Counted from the first letter of the stretch, positions 52,705 to 61,377 are shown. The stretch is 64,000 nt of DNA from Clostridium thermobutyricum (GCA_016842005.1 JAENYD010000006.1:1-64000), one strand, 5' to 3'. The notes: generated by a model from the letters alone, not told the origin. Numbers and translations are program-made.

Positions 52705-53385
52705 CTAAACAAACTCAATATCAAGCTGACTGACAACATGCTCAATCCTGTTTATTACTCCCATACTTCCCACTGCAGCAAACAAAAGGCCTATTACCCT
52801 GTTATCGCTGTCCAGCACTACGGAACCGCTGTCTCCTTCCCTGCATCGGATATCGGCCAGTAGTTGATCGGTGAACACATATTCCTTCCCCTCAAAGGTA
52901 ATAGTTACAGTATAATCGTCCTTCACTATCTCTCCTTCAGTTAACCCTGTAGCCCACCCCTTCTTTTTGATCTTCATACCCGGCTTTCCCTTACTGATAC
53001 CTGTAATACCGCCAATCCCCTTTATTTCCCGATAAATATCGATATTTTGTACCGGTTCCGCCACTGCGGCATCCGCCACATTTGGGGTATCCTGTTTCAA
53101 AGGAACCCACTTATAAAGCTTCCCGATGATATTCCTGCTGTTTCCCCCGCAGAATACGGGAGGAGAAAAAATAAGGTCTCCTGTCCGTGCCCTGCCGTCA
53201 CTACCATCACTGCAGTTTGCCAGTACATGGTTGTTTGATAAAAACAATGTTTTACCCTTTTCCCTGTCTTTTACCACAGCCCCCAGAGTACCTCCCCTGC
53301 TGCATGCACAGCCAATTTTTACTCCGGGTCCCATGGGCCTCCTGACAGGTCTGACCCCTTTCAGACCATAGCCCCTGTATATCAT
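52705..53385 (-). CDS. Trypsin-fold serine protease-like protein without signal peptide
   Basis: A 226-residue protein with a complete chymotrypsin-type triad in order: His in LFLSNNHVLAN (about residue 53), Asp in NVADAAVAEP, and Ser in CREGDSGSVVLD (about residue 190), followed by RVIGLLFA. GxSG with an upstream Asp is typical of S1-like proteases. There is no signal peptide or membrane segment, so it should be cytoplasmic, which is unusual. The ATG overlaps the stop of the upstream glycosyltransferase gene (ATGA), so the two are translated together. Its target is unknown. Confidence 0.8.
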   Translation of the reverse strand: MIYRGYGLKGVRPVRRPMGPGVKIGCACSRGGTLGAVVKDREKGKTLFLSNNHVLANCSDGSDGRARTGDLIFSPPVFCGGNSRNIIGKLYKWVPLKQDTPNVADAAVAEPVQNIDIYREIKGIGGITGISKGKPGMKIKKKGWATGLTEGEIVKDDYTVTITFEGKEYVFTDQLLADIRCREGDSGSVVLDSDNRVIGLLFAAVGSMGVINRIEHVVSQLDIEFV

Positions 53386-54383
53386 TCATCAAGTACCTCC
53401 CTGTAGGCTTCAAGAGTTTTCCGGGCAGCCTTTTCCCATGAATACTCGGACAGCACCAGTTCTTTAAGCCGCTCTCCATTATTGCTGTCAGCAGCCTTGT
53501 AAACACCCTCTTTTATGGATGCTATATCTTCAGGCAGACAATAATTGGCCAGGTCCCCGAAATATTCATATGCGCTTCCATATCGTGTAGTAACAATTTC
53601 GCAACCTGCCGCCGCAGCTTCCAGATTTGCCAGCCCCGGCGTTTCAAGCCAGCTCGGGAGCGCATGGACTGCTGCTGCTGCATAGCTGTCCCTCAATTGC
53701 TCTATATTCTGTCCGGGAATGAACAATACCTTTTCATCTGCAGCCTTTAGACACTTTTCTTCATATTCCCTGTCGTTTACCGGTCCAATCAGGACCAGCC
53801 TGAAGTCTGTATCTTTCAGGGCTTCTATCAATGCCAGCTGATTTTTTCTCGGTGAAATTCTTCCTACACACAGGACATAATCCTCTATTCCATATCTCTC
53901 CACAAACCGGCTTTTGACACCACAGGAAAATTTTTTATCCACGCAATTTGGAATAATGCGGTACGGCTTACTAACTCCGAAATCTTTCAATATCATCTCT
54001 GCCTCAGCTATGGAATTGGGCAGAAGCATGGCTGCTTTGGAAATAACTATACGTCTCAGCATGTCCTGTTGATGCCAGGCTTTCTTTTTCCAGTCGGGAA
54101 GTTCATTTTTTTCATAATAATATGAATTGTTCCAATAGATGGTTGACAATACTATCGGCATCCCGTATTCATAAGCTTTATAAGCATATGCATAAGTTTC
54201 CACCACCCGGGTCAGGTTAAAAAGGTGGACAAGGTCGTATCCCTTGTACTGCTGTGCAAAAGAAGATGAGATATCCACCCTTATACCCAGACGCTCAAGG
54301 TGTTTTTTTGTATTCAATAGCTGGATACTATCTCCGGCAAGGTTCTTCATAAAATCCGGTCTTATCTGAAATAAAACCCTCAC
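53382..54383 (-). CDS. Glycosyltransferase family 4
   Basis: A GT-B glycosyltransferase of 333 residues beginning MRVLFQIRPDFMKNLAGDS. The donor-binding half has VLCVGRISPRKNQLALIEAL, LVLIGPVND, and the PSWLETPGLANLEAAAAG block with the conserved Glu motif. The GTG at 54383 follows GGAGGAG; earlier in-frame starts lack a site. It opens the polysaccharide cluster and is followed by the trypsin-fold gene. Substrates unknown. Confidence 0.88.
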   Translation of the reverse strand: MRVLFQIRPDFMKNLAGDSIQLLNTKKHLERLGIRVDISSSFAQQYKGYDLVHLFNLTRVVETYAYAYKAYEYGMPIVLSTIYWNNSYYYEKNELPDWKKKAWHQQDMLRRIVISKAAMLLPNSIAEAEMILKDFGVSKPYRIIPNCVDKKFSCGVKSRFVERYGIEDYVLCVGRISPRKNQLALIEALKDTDFRLVLIGPVNDREYEEKCLKAADEKVLFIPGQNIEQLRDSYAAAAVHALPSWLETPGLANLEAAAAGCEIVTTRYGSAYEYFGDLANYCLPEDIASIKEGVYKAADSNNGERLKELVLSEYSWEKAARKTLEAYREVLDE

Positions 54384-54443
54384 AGTCTCTCCTCCGATCT
54401 CTGTTCTGGAATAAATTACATCTTCCGGCATACACCGTTCCCG

Positions 54444-54472
54444 TTGAATTATGTCTACCAATCAGGTATGAT
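54444..54472 (+). promoter_or_regulatory. Promoter of the CAP-domain gene
   Basis: TTGAAT (54444-54449) and TATGAT (54467-54472), 17-base spacer, plus strand, about 85 bases before the gene. Confidence 0.6.
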
Positions 54473-54557
54473 AATAATAAGTAATCGCAGTTGCTGTCCA
54501 CCCCAAAGGTAACCCTGTTCCCGGTTTTAAACAAATTCTATTCTGCGAGGTGAAAAA

Positions 54558-55352
54558 TTGAATAAAAAAATCGTAGCAGTAGTGGTAGTCATTATGTTAA
54601 CAACAGGCATTATCTTTGCCAAAATCGCCCTGGCTGATTATTATGTTACTGATTCCGGCCAGAAGATCGGGTATAACAGGAATGAAGCAACACACAGTAA
54701 TTACTATTCACTTGGGAAAACAAAAATTCCCTCAACCAATAATCCAAACGCTATTAATAGACCTGCCCCTGCGGATAATACTTCCAAAGCACCTGACATA
54801 CCGGTCCCGGACAGTCCTTCCACAGACTACATAAAAGTTGGAAACCAGAAAATTTACTACAATAATTCATCGCAAAATAGCAGTAACCATTACAAAGTGG
54901 AGATAGGCAGGCGTAATACAAACTCCGGCACCGGCAATCAGCAGCCCCCGGTGGAAATCCCGGCTGACAGCACAGTATATGAATTGTCAACCAGCGAAAA
55001 AAAACTGATAGATTTAATAAATCAGGAAAGAACAGATGCCGGACTTAACCCTCTGATAGTGGACAGTGAACTGTGCAGAGTAGCCCGAATAAAAGCTGAA
55101 GACCTTTATAAAAACAACTATTTCTCTCATACATCTCCCACATACGAGTCCCCCTTCCAGATGATGAGAGATTTTGGCATCAGCTTTAAAAGCGCTGCCG
55201 AAAACATCGCTAAAACCTATGGAGCAGAAAGTGCCCATAACGGATTTATGAATTCCCCGGGCCATAGAAACAATATCCTGAACCCCGGCTACACTCATGT
55301 AGGAGTGGGTATATACGGCAAATACTATGTGGAAATGTTTATCCGGAAATAA
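54558..55352 (+). CDS. Secreted CAP (SCP/PR1) domain protein, YkwD-like
   Basis: A 264-residue secreted protein. The N-terminal hydrophobic segment (about 5-25) is a signal peptide. A low-complexity linker of about 100 residues is rich in Asn, Ser, Pro and contains two similar short motifs (YYVTDSGQKIGYN, DYIKVGNQKIYYN). The CAP domain (about 140-264) has the cavity residues in YFSHTSP, AENIAKTYG, GHRNNIL and HVGVGIYGKYYVEMF. Many Firmicute CAP proteins of this type are produced during sporulation. TTG start after GCGAGGTG. A strong terminator follows. Confidence 0.9.
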   Translation: MNKKIVAVVVVIMLTTGIIFAKIALADYYVTDSGQKIGYNRNEATHSNYYSLGKTKIPSTNNPNAINRPAPADNTSKAPDIPVPDSPSTDYIKVGNQKIYYNNSSQNSSNHYKVEIGRRNTNSGTGNQQPPVEIPADSTVYELSTSEKKLIDLINQERTDAGLNPLIVDSELCRVARIKAEDLYKNNYFSHTSPTYESPFQMMRDFGISFKSAAENIAKTYGAESAHNGFMNSPGHRNNILNPGYTHVGVGIYGKYYVEMFIRK

Positions 55353-55356
55353 TTCA

Positions 55357-55398
55357 AAGGGGCTGTATCCTCAGGTCAATCCTGAGATACAGCCCCTT
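55357..55398. terminator. Bidirectional terminator after the CAP-domain gene
   Basis: AAGGGGCTGTATC and GATACAGCCCCTT extended inward by TCAG/CTGA, a stem of about 17 pairs with one mismatch, between convergent genes. Confidence 0.88.
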
Positions 55399-55446
55399 CT
55401 TCATCCGGTAAAACCTTTCATTATATTGAGGGCCATTTATTTCATA

Positions 55447-56067
55447 TCATTCCAGTTCCAGCTGGTCGGGGAATATTTGTGTAAATGGCAGGTTCAGGAA
55501 TTCCTCGCATTCATCCTGAGGTATAAATTCCTCACACCTATCAGGTACACAGAAACCAAGAGACAATACCACCAGTTCAACTCTACCCACTACTTTTATG
55601 ACTACCAGACTGCCGATAGTAACAACTAATGTGCTCCCCAGTATTGCTACTCTTAAAGCTTCTGACCTTGTTTCGAGCACTATATCAAACGAAAACTCAT
55701 CGAAAGGATTTTCGGGTATTCTAATAATATCATCCTTGAAGAAGTCAACAAAACTGTCAATAGATATTATAGTTCCTTCAGCATTTCTTACCCTGACCAC
55801 AAAAGGAATCCTTAAAGTAAAGGTAACTCTGTTAAGCGTTGGGTCCATGTTTTCAACTGGGGTTATGGTAAGTGTACCCGGTACAATAAACCCTTCCTGG
55901 AAAGTAATATCAACAAAAGTGAACGGCCCTCCTTCTGCAGGTAATTGCACCTCAAAATCCGGTATACATTCCCGCTGGAAGCACTGGAAAAACACCTTGT
56001 CAGTGACTATACATTCCGGTATGGGTTCATAAGTGTCTTGTAGAAATCTAGCATTACCTGTTTCCAA
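55447..56067 (-). CDS. Probable spore-associated protein, weakly SPOCS-like
   Basis: A 206-residue protein with no signal peptide. It has a Cys pair near the start (VTDKVFFQCFQREC), two beta-rich repeats (FVVRVRNAEGTIISIDSF, IVLETRSEALRVAILGST) and a Cys-containing, acidic tail (CVPDRCEEFIPQDECEEFL). The pattern resembles clostridial spore proteins with SPOCS-like beta domains, but I do not recognise it firmly. TTG start after GGGGGG. A possible SigK-type promoter lies upstream. I judge a spore coat or exosporium role likely, not shown. Confidence 0.6.
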   Translation of the reverse strand: METGNARFLQDTYEPIPECIVTDKVFFQCFQRECIPDFEVQLPAEGGPFTFVDITFQEGFIVPGTLTITPVENMDPTLNRVTFTLRIPFVVRVRNAEGTIISIDSFVDFFKDDIIRIPENPFDEFSFDIVLETRSEALRVAILGSTLVVTIGSLVVIKVVGRVELVVLSLGFCVPDRCEEFIPQDECEEFLNLPFTQIFPDQLELE

Positions 56068-56123
56068 TATATTACCCCCCTTTTACTTAAATAGAATATG
56101 AGATATGTGATACTTTTTACTTC

Positions 56124-56152
56124 CATATTATGAACGCTTCCGTATTTTGGTG
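56124..56152 (-). promoter_or_regulatory. Possible SigK-type sporulation promoter
   Basis: On the minus strand CACC and CATAATATG separated by 16 bases, close to the SigK consensus (mACm, N16-17, CATAnnnTA) except for the last base. Confidence 0.35.
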
Positions 56153-56200
56153 AAAATTTGTTGTATAAATAGTTTCATTCTAGCAATAATATATGATTTT

Positions 56201-56230
56201 TAATATTTTTGTGTTACAGCTGCATATAAT
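56201..56230 (+). promoter_or_regulatory. Possible SigE-type sporulation promoter
   Basis: TAATATT (56201-56207) and CATATAAT (56223-56230) with a 15-base spacer, similar to the SigE mother-cell consensus (kmATATT, N14-15, CATACAnT). A vegetative promoter is not excluded because TATAAT is contained in it. Confidence 0.4.
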
Positions 56231-56260
56231 TAATTAGTATATTAAAAGGCGGTGATGGTA

Positions 56261-57754
56261 TTGAGTTATTTCCCCGGCCAGGAGTACCTGGTTTTCAGTG
56301 CTTCCAACAATCTCTGGTATTTCTATTATAATCAGGATAGTATCTTCTTTAAAATACGTAATGACAAAGGAGTATGGTCGGAAAGTGTCAGGTTGACTAA
56401 TAACGTGGTAGATGATTTCTCTGTTGATATAGATCCTTCAGACAAACTTCATCTGGTATGTATGGACAATACCGGCCAGATGCTTTATTTCATGCATGAT
56501 GGCACGCACTGGTATAACAAGCGGTTATCCCATTTTCCCCCCGAAAAATACAGTGTCAGACATCTAAATGTATCCATATGGGACGAACTCATCAACATAT
56601 TCTTTGCCGTCAATTCTTTGAGAAGTTCTTCTCCGCTATGGACTATACAGCACAACTTCTGGAACGGCTCCAAATGGAAGAATCTGAAGGTTGCCCGTAT
56701 CAGCGGGACCAGAAGCTTCAGCCCGTTTTATACCGGATATGACTATACGGGAACTATTCATCTGATATTCAAAGCCCCCCATACCGGAGTACACCATCTA
56801 TGCTACTGTAAATTTCATCCTGAATATCTTATCTGGAGCAATCCTGAAAAAATAGCGGGAACCGGTCATGAAGACAGTCAACCATACATGCTGACGGACA
56901 ATAAAGATACCCTTCACCTTGCCTGGAGCTATCCCTCAAGAAGCAATGTACACATAAATTACCTGCAGAAAACCCGTATCAGTTATCCCCGGGGTATATG
57001 GAAGAATGAAGCTGCTGTTTCATACATCGATTTTAACAATATTCTCCCGGTTATATATACAGTTAACCGCACTATATGGATAGTATGGAAACAGCAGGAT
57101 ACCCTGTTTGGCAGTTTTAGCTATGATGGCGGAGTAAACTGGACCAGTCCTGTTCAGCTTGATAAACCCCACGGTTCGGAACTGACTGTTTTTGGCGTGG
57201 CCTCCAACAGCAAAGAGTATTCCAAAGTAAATGCAGACCTGGTTTTCGGCTACAGGTCCGGAGATGATATAATTCTTCCCGTCATTAACGAAGCCTTAAA
57301 TAAGTCTGCAAATGAAATCCTCAAGAAGATTGGGGGAGGGGATAAAAAACGGGGAGAAGACGGAAAATCTGTTGATATAGATAACAAAAAATTGAAAGAA
57401 TACACAGACCAGACCAAAAACTATATCAGTAAATTAAGTGAAGAAATCGATAAGGTAGAAAATTTTAAAAAGGAGGTTGAACATAAGATATTTACCCAAA
57501 CAAATGAGATGGTGGAAAACAGGCAAAATCTTGAGGAATTAAGGACAGACATGATGGAACTGGGGGAAAAGCTTGATAACCTGAAAAAGGAAAATTCAGA
57601 GCTTATTTCATCAATCAAAAACTGGCATCAGAAGTATAAGGACCATGAGAAGACCATTGAAGATATAGAGAGTAAATACAGTGGAATGCTGGACGATCTT
57701 CAAAGGTTGACCGAAAAAAGCATTATTGACAAAATACTGGATTATTTCAGGTAA
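56261..57754 (+). CDS. Beta-propeller and coiled-coil protein of unknown function
   Basis: A 497-residue protein without signal peptide. Residues 1-350 have repeated short strands with W and F spaced about 45-60 residues apart and Asp-box-like turns (SYDGGVNWTSPVQL), as in six- or seven-bladed propellers of the sialidase/BNR type; the catalytic residues of sialidases are not apparent. Residues 350-495 are a long charged coiled coil (KLSEEIDKVENFKKEVEHKI and so on). The TTG at 56261, eight bases after AAGGCGG, is preferred. The possible sporulation promoter suggests a mother-cell structural protein, for example of the spore coat. A strong terminator follows. Confidence 0.72.
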   Translation: MSYFPGQEYLVFSASNNLWYFYYNQDSIFFKIRNDKGVWSESVRLTNNVVDDFSVDIDPSDKLHLVCMDNTGQMLYFMHDGTHWYNKRLSHFPPEKYSVRHLNVSIWDELINIFFAVNSLRSSSPLWTIQHNFWNGSKWKNLKVARISGTRSFSPFYTGYDYTGTIHLIFKAPHTGVHHLCYCKFHPEYLIWSNPEKIAGTGHEDSQPYMLTDNKDTLHLAWSYPSRSNVHINYLQKTRISYPRGIWKNEAAVSYIDFNNILPVIYTVNRTIWIVWKQQDTLFGSFSYDGGVNWTSPVQLDKPHGSELTVFGVASNSKEYSKVNADLVFGYRSGDDIILPVINEALNKSANEILKKIGGGDKKRGEDGKSVDIDNKKLKEYTDQTKNYISKLSEEIDKVENFKKEVEHKIFTQTNEMVENRQNLEELRTDMMELGEKLDNLKKENSELISSIKNWHQKYKDHEKTIEDIESKYSGMLDDLQRLTEKSIIDKILDYFR

Positions 57755-57757
57755 ACA

Positions 57758-57816
57758 GGCTTCCTGGCTTCAGGTGAGGTTTTAACCCCGTCTGAAGCCA
57801 GGAAGCCGTTTATTCT
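57758..57816 (+). terminator. Strong terminator after the propeller gene
   Basis: A perfect 16-base inverted repeat, GGCTTCCTGGCTTCAG and CTGAAGCCAGGAAGCC, with an 18-base loop, followed by GTTTATTCTC on the plus strand. Confidence 0.85.
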
Positions 57817-58097
57817 CTTTGAAAACCTTCATACTGCACCCATCGCCTGTCATATAATCTGCATTTTTGATGTTATTAACCGAAGCCAGTTCAAAACATG
57901 TTCGTGTGCGTTCTTTGTCAATTTCTATGTCTGTATATTGTTTAATATTTTTTTGCCTTGCAAAGGTAAATACTCAGAATACCTTCCCAGAGTCCAACCC
58001 CCAGCACCCTGTCACCATACCCATACTCCAGCAAGCTGTCCTCCTCTGGTCCTGTCATATACTGGAAATAGGCTGTATTTTCATGCGCCAAAAGCAT
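57808..58097 (-). pseudogene. Fragment of a SAM-dependent methyltransferase with a frameshift
   Basis: The first frame (from an ATG at 58097) reads TAYFQYMTGPEEDSLLEYG, GDRVLGVGLWEGILSIYLC and KAKKY, then stops. If one base is removed from the run of seven A at 57948-57954 it continues KNIKQYTDIEIDKERTRTC, FELASVNNIKNADYM and TGDGCSM. This is a class I methyltransferase core: motif I (normally VLDVGCGEG), then an acidic residue at the end of strand 2 (DIEID). The fragment ends at the neighbouring terminator, so the C-terminal half is lost. It fills the 344-base space between the propeller and glycosyltransferase genes. Confidence 0.68.
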
Positions 58098-58098
58098 T

Positions 58099-58800
58099 CT
58101 ACATATACTCTTTTAGAATACTATTAATCCTGGATTTATCGGTAATAATATCCCCTACCATTCTTCCTTTACTGCGCTCAAATGAAAACAACGTATTATT
58201 CGAATGAACATGGCTGATAAAGTTTTTGCCTTCCAGAATCTCGTGTCTCAATTTGATGGCATCCCAATGACCGGAAGCCAGCCGATATCTCTTGCCCTTC
58301 AAATAGTCTTCAACCCTGTATATTAAAGCATGATATGGGGGAGACGGGTGAAAATACTCAACAATACGATTATTGACGGAATCGTATATATAGCCTTTCT
58401 GCGAAATTAGCACCTCGGTATTCTTCTTTGGTTTGTATTCGTGTAGTTTCCGGATGAAAGACTTGTGGAACATGTCATCGCTGTCCAGTCTGACCATGTA
58501 CAGTGTATCATAGCCATTTAAATGCTTTATTATTTCCTTATCGTAATTTTTTGAACTGACGAAAATAATATTTTTAGGCAGAGGTTTATATCTTTCAAGG
58601 GCACTGCGAATTAAATCCGCTGTATCATTATGATATCTCAGTAATACCAGAAAATCCTGATTGGTCTGCAGTTTCAAACTGTTCAAAGTATATTTCATGA
58701 AAACAGACATTCTCCGTTCAATCCACTCTTTTTTCAATACATCGTCGCTTTTTACCCAGGCATTAAAAAGCGTGGTTATTATGATTTTTTTCTTCTTCAT
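58099..58800 (-). CDS. Glycosyltransferase (putative rhamnosyltransferase type)
   Basis: A 233-residue GT-A-like protein: an N-terminal strand KIIITTLFNAW, a basic ERRMSVFMKYTLNSLKLQTNQ stretch (in part), the nucleotide-sugar motif MVRLDSDDMF (DxD type), and a late SGHWDAIKLRHE block. The pattern fits short glycosyltransferases annotated as putative rhamnosyltransferases. No signal peptide. It lies directly downstream of the sugar dehydrogenase genes. The region from about 58.1 to 60.7 kb is visibly richer in A and T than its surroundings, suggesting a different origin. Confidence 0.72.
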   Translation of the reverse strand: MKKKKIIITTLFNAWVKSDDVLKKEWIERRMSVFMKYTLNSLKLQTNQDFLVLLRYHNDTADLIRSALERYKPLPKNIIFVSSKNYDKEIIKHLNGYDTLYMVRLDSDDMFHKSFIRKLHEYKPKKNTEVLISQKGYIYDSVNNRIVEYFHPSPPYHALIYRVEDYLKGKRYRLASGHWDAIKLRHEILEGKNFISHVHSNNTLFSFERSKGRMVGDIITDKSRINSILKEYM

Positions 58801-58820
58801 TTACACTTTGGCACCTCTCT

Positions 58821-59684
58821 TTATTCTATATGGTAATGAGGATACATATCAATATTCGTCATAATCCATTCTTTCATATCATCTATCATTTTTTCATAAG
58901 ACGGTATTTTATAATAAAAATCATTTCGGGTATTAATTAAGCTTTTATCTACAGGTTCATTATTGTATCTATTGATTGTCAAATCTTTTTTATTAAATTT
59001 TGCCTTCAGCAGGTTTAGCAGATCGTACTTTGTAATCGTTTTCTCCGGCACAAGATGATATAACCCTGATAAATCTGAAAAAATCACTCTTTCAATCGCT
59101 TTAGCCAATTCAATTGTAGTGATACCTGTCCATACAGCGTTTACATAACCGCTAATTTCACCCTCTCTCTGCATAAACCAGTTAAACAAGCCGATACCAT
59201 CTCTGTTTAAATCAGGGCCAATAATAGAAGTTCTGAAGGTCAAATCTTTTTCATTTATGATTTCCCCTATGGCTTTTGTTCTGTCATAAAACTTATCTCC
59301 ATCTCTAAATGATGCTTCTGTGTAGGCACCACTCTTGCCGGAAAATACGCAATCGGTACTCAGGTGTATTATTCTGGTGCCTGTATTTCTATACTTATTC
59401 TCGAGAAAATGAGGTAAATAACCATTTATGAAAACTGCTTTATCTTTAAACTGTTCAGCAAACTGATTTAGAATGCCGATGCAGTTCACAATATAGTCCA
59501 GATCCAAATCATTCAAATACCTGTCAAACTCTTCTGTATCCATTACATCCATTACAATACTTTGATGGTTTAGCTTTCTTCTATGGGATAAGTTGTATAT
59601 TCTCAGACAAGGGTTGTTTTCAAGATGCATAGTTATAACATGACCGGCCATTCCGGTTGAGCCCAGAACCAGAACATTTTTCAC
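58821..59684 (-). CDS. SDR-type sugar-nucleotide reductase (RmlD/CapF-like)
   Basis: A 287-residue extended short-chain dehydrogenase with VLVLGSTGMAGH (NAD(P)-binding), LDYIVNCIGI, LSTDCVFSGKSG and the catalytic YxxxK in YDRTK. It belongs to the dTDP-4-dehydrorhamnose reductase-like group. Coupled to a CapE-type dehydratase gene 17 bases upstream, it could act like CapF/WbjC in making UDP-6-deoxy-L-talose/FucNAc intermediates, but it lacks the C-terminal cupin domain of CapF. GTG start after GGAGG. Confidence 0.82.
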   Translation of the reverse strand: MKNVLVLGSTGMAGHVITMHLENNPCLRIYNLSHRRKLNHQSIVMDVMDTEEFDRYLNDLDLDYIVNCIGILNQFAEQFKDKAVFINGYLPHFLENKYRNTGTRIIHLSTDCVFSGKSGAYTEASFRDGDKFYDRTKAIGEIINEKDLTFRTSIIGPDLNRDGIGLFNWFMQREGEISGYVNAVWTGITTIELAKAIERVIFSDLSGLYHLVPEKTITKYDLLNLLKAKFNKKDLTINRYNNEPVDKSLINTRNDFYYKIPSYEKMIDDMKEWIMTNIDMYPHYHIE

Positions 59685-59701
59685 GCAACATATACCTCCT
59701 T

Positions 59702-60721
59702 CTACGGGTCATGCCTCTCCAGTTCCTTTTTTATAAAATCAAGAGACAGCAATTTTTCTCTTACTTCTTCTACTGTCAGTCTTCTCGTATTATGCGAATT
59801 AAAATCCGTTTGACCAGTTATATTTATTTCTCCCCTTGATAGAAATTTAGAATAGTTGAGGTCCCTGTTATCAGCTTTTATCCGAAAATACTTTCCTTTG
59901 TCATCAGCTTTAGACATCTCTTCTCTGGTGACCAGAGTCTCAAATAATTTTTCCCCATGCCGGGTACCTATTATTTCGATCTTCGCATCCGAATTAAATA
60001 TATCTTTAAGCGCAACCGCCAGGTTTCCGATTGTAGATGCCGGAGCCTTATGAACCCAGATATCACCCTGCTCAGCGTTGTTAAACGCGTGAATAACCAA
60101 ATGGACCGCTTCATCCAGGCTCATTAAAAATCTTGTCATATTTGGGTCTGTAACGGTTATGGGACCGCCGTTCCTGATCTGGCTGACAAACAATGGAATA
60201 ACCGACCCCCTGGATGCCATAACGTTGCCATAGCGGGTACAACATAATATGGTATCCCTTTGTCCCAGGGTCCGTGATTTTGCAACAACCAGTTTCTCCA
60301 TCATTGCCTTGGATGTACCCATGGCATTAATAGGGTAAACAGCCTTGTCTGTGCTCAATGCAATAAATCTGCTGACCCCGTTCTCCAAAGCGGCATTAAT
60401 AACATTTTCCGTACCCAGAATATTGGTTTTAACGGCTTCCATAGGGAAAAATTCACAGGACGGAACCTGTTTTAACGCTGCGGCATGGAACACATAATCC
60501 ACATCCTTCATTGCAAAATCCACACTTTTATAATCCCTTACATCTCCGATGAGAAAATTAATTTTAGAATTATTGAACTTGTGCCTCATATCGTCCTGTT
60601 TTTTTTCATCCCTGCTGAATATGCGGATTTCTCTTATATCGGTATCAAGAAACATGTTCAATATAGCGTTTCCGAAAGAACCGGTACCGCCGGTTATCAG
60701 TAATACTTTATCGGTAAACAT
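59702..60721 (-). CDS. UDP-N-acetylglucosamine 4,6-dehydratase, CapE/WbjB-like
   Basis: A 339-residue polysaccharide biosynthesis SDR. It has the binding motif LLITGGTGSFGNA, LIGDVRDYKSVDFA, FHAAALKQVPSCEFFPMEAV (in part), LSTDKAVYPINAMGTSKAMMEK with the T-D-K / K catalytic residues, and RYGNVMASRGSVIP. This matches inverting 4,6-dehydratase/5-epimerases (CapE, WbjB, FnlA) that start UDP-L-FucNAc synthesis. The ATG at 60721 follows GGGAGG. No CapG/WbjD-type 2-epimerase gene is visible in the window. Confidence 0.88.
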   Translation of the reverse strand: MFTDKVLLITGGTGSFGNAILNMFLDTDIREIRIFSRDEKKQDDMRHKFNNSKINFLIGDVRDYKSVDFAMKDVDYVFHAAALKQVPSCEFFPMEAVKTNILGTENVINAALENGVSRFIALSTDKAVYPINAMGTSKAMMEKLVVAKSRTLGQRDTILCCTRYGNVMASRGSVIPLFVSQIRNGGPITVTDPNMTRFLMSLDEAVHLVIHAFNNAEQGDIWVHKAPASTIGNLAVALKDIFNSDAKIEIIGTRHGEKLFETLVTREEMSKADDKGKYFRIKADNRDLNYSKFLSRGEINITGQTDFNSHNTRRLTVEEVREKLLSLDFIKKELERHDP

Positions 60722-60776
60722 TCTAACGCCTCCCAGATTCACTCTCTGCCCTGAAAACCTATCCCTTTTTCACTTC

Positions 60777-60804
60777 AATATATGCACAACAGTTATATTT
60801 GTAA
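60777..60804 (-). promoter_or_regulatory. Promoter of the capE-like operon
   Basis: TTACAA (60799-60804) and TATATT (60777-60782) on the minus strand, 16-base spacer, about 55 bases before the gene. Confidence 0.5.
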
Positions 60805-60991
60805 CTTGCACAGCCGTTGATAGGAAATACGGATTCAAACAACTTGATTTAAGGCTTTTCAATAATATGTATAGAGATTATCCTGAAAATAAAAAAAAGA
60901 GAAAAGAATAACAGATATGATTTGTTCATCCCATTCATAACTGGGAAGCGTGAATACAGATAAATGGGATTTTAACAACAGTGGTCAAGTA

Positions 60992-61276
60992 CTATTTGAC
61001 AGCGGAGAAAGAATGGATTTTCTTGTAGGCTCTTCCGGAACCGGTCCTTGTCACTTTGTATACTCCTGCCAAAGTGACATTAAGTCCTGATATTCTGTCT
61101 CTGACCTCTTTCACTTCCAAAGCTTTACAACTTAACATGGCCGAATAGGAACAGCTTTTGGCGAGTTTCCTGGGTGTTGGACATAACTCCATAGTATACC
61201 CCTGGTCTCTAAGTTTTGACTTTACATGTACGGCATGGTTCCTAGTTCTGAATACAAATAAATATTCATGTTCCAT
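60992..61276 (-). CDS. DUF3343 protein (putative Se/S carrier-like)
   Basis: A 94-residue protein. EYLFVFRTRNHAVHVKSKL and the cysteine-bearing ELCPTPRKLAKSCSYSAML match DUF3343, described as a putative selenium/sulfur carrier-like family. The first cysteine followed by PTPR is the conserved one. It lies alone behind the terminator of the threonine aldolase gene. Function not established. Confidence 0.82.
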   Translation of the reverse strand: MEHEYLFVFRTRNHAVHVKSKLRDQGYTMELCPTPRKLAKSCSYSAMLSCKALEVKEVRDRISGLNVTLAGVYKVTRTGSGRAYKKIHSFSAVK

Positions 61277-61343
61277 AAACCTTTACCCCTCGGTTGTTAT
61301 TTTAGTATATACTACTGATGGTCATCAAAACATGTTACTAAAT

Positions 61344-61371
61344 AAAAAAAGGCCCTTACAGACCTTTTTTT
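61344..61371. terminator. Terminator between the threonine aldolase and DUF3343 genes
   Basis: AAAAAAAGG and CCTTTTTTT enclosing a ten-base loop; works on the minus strand for the threonine aldolase transcript. Confidence 0.78.
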
Positions 61372-61377
61372 ATCCGG

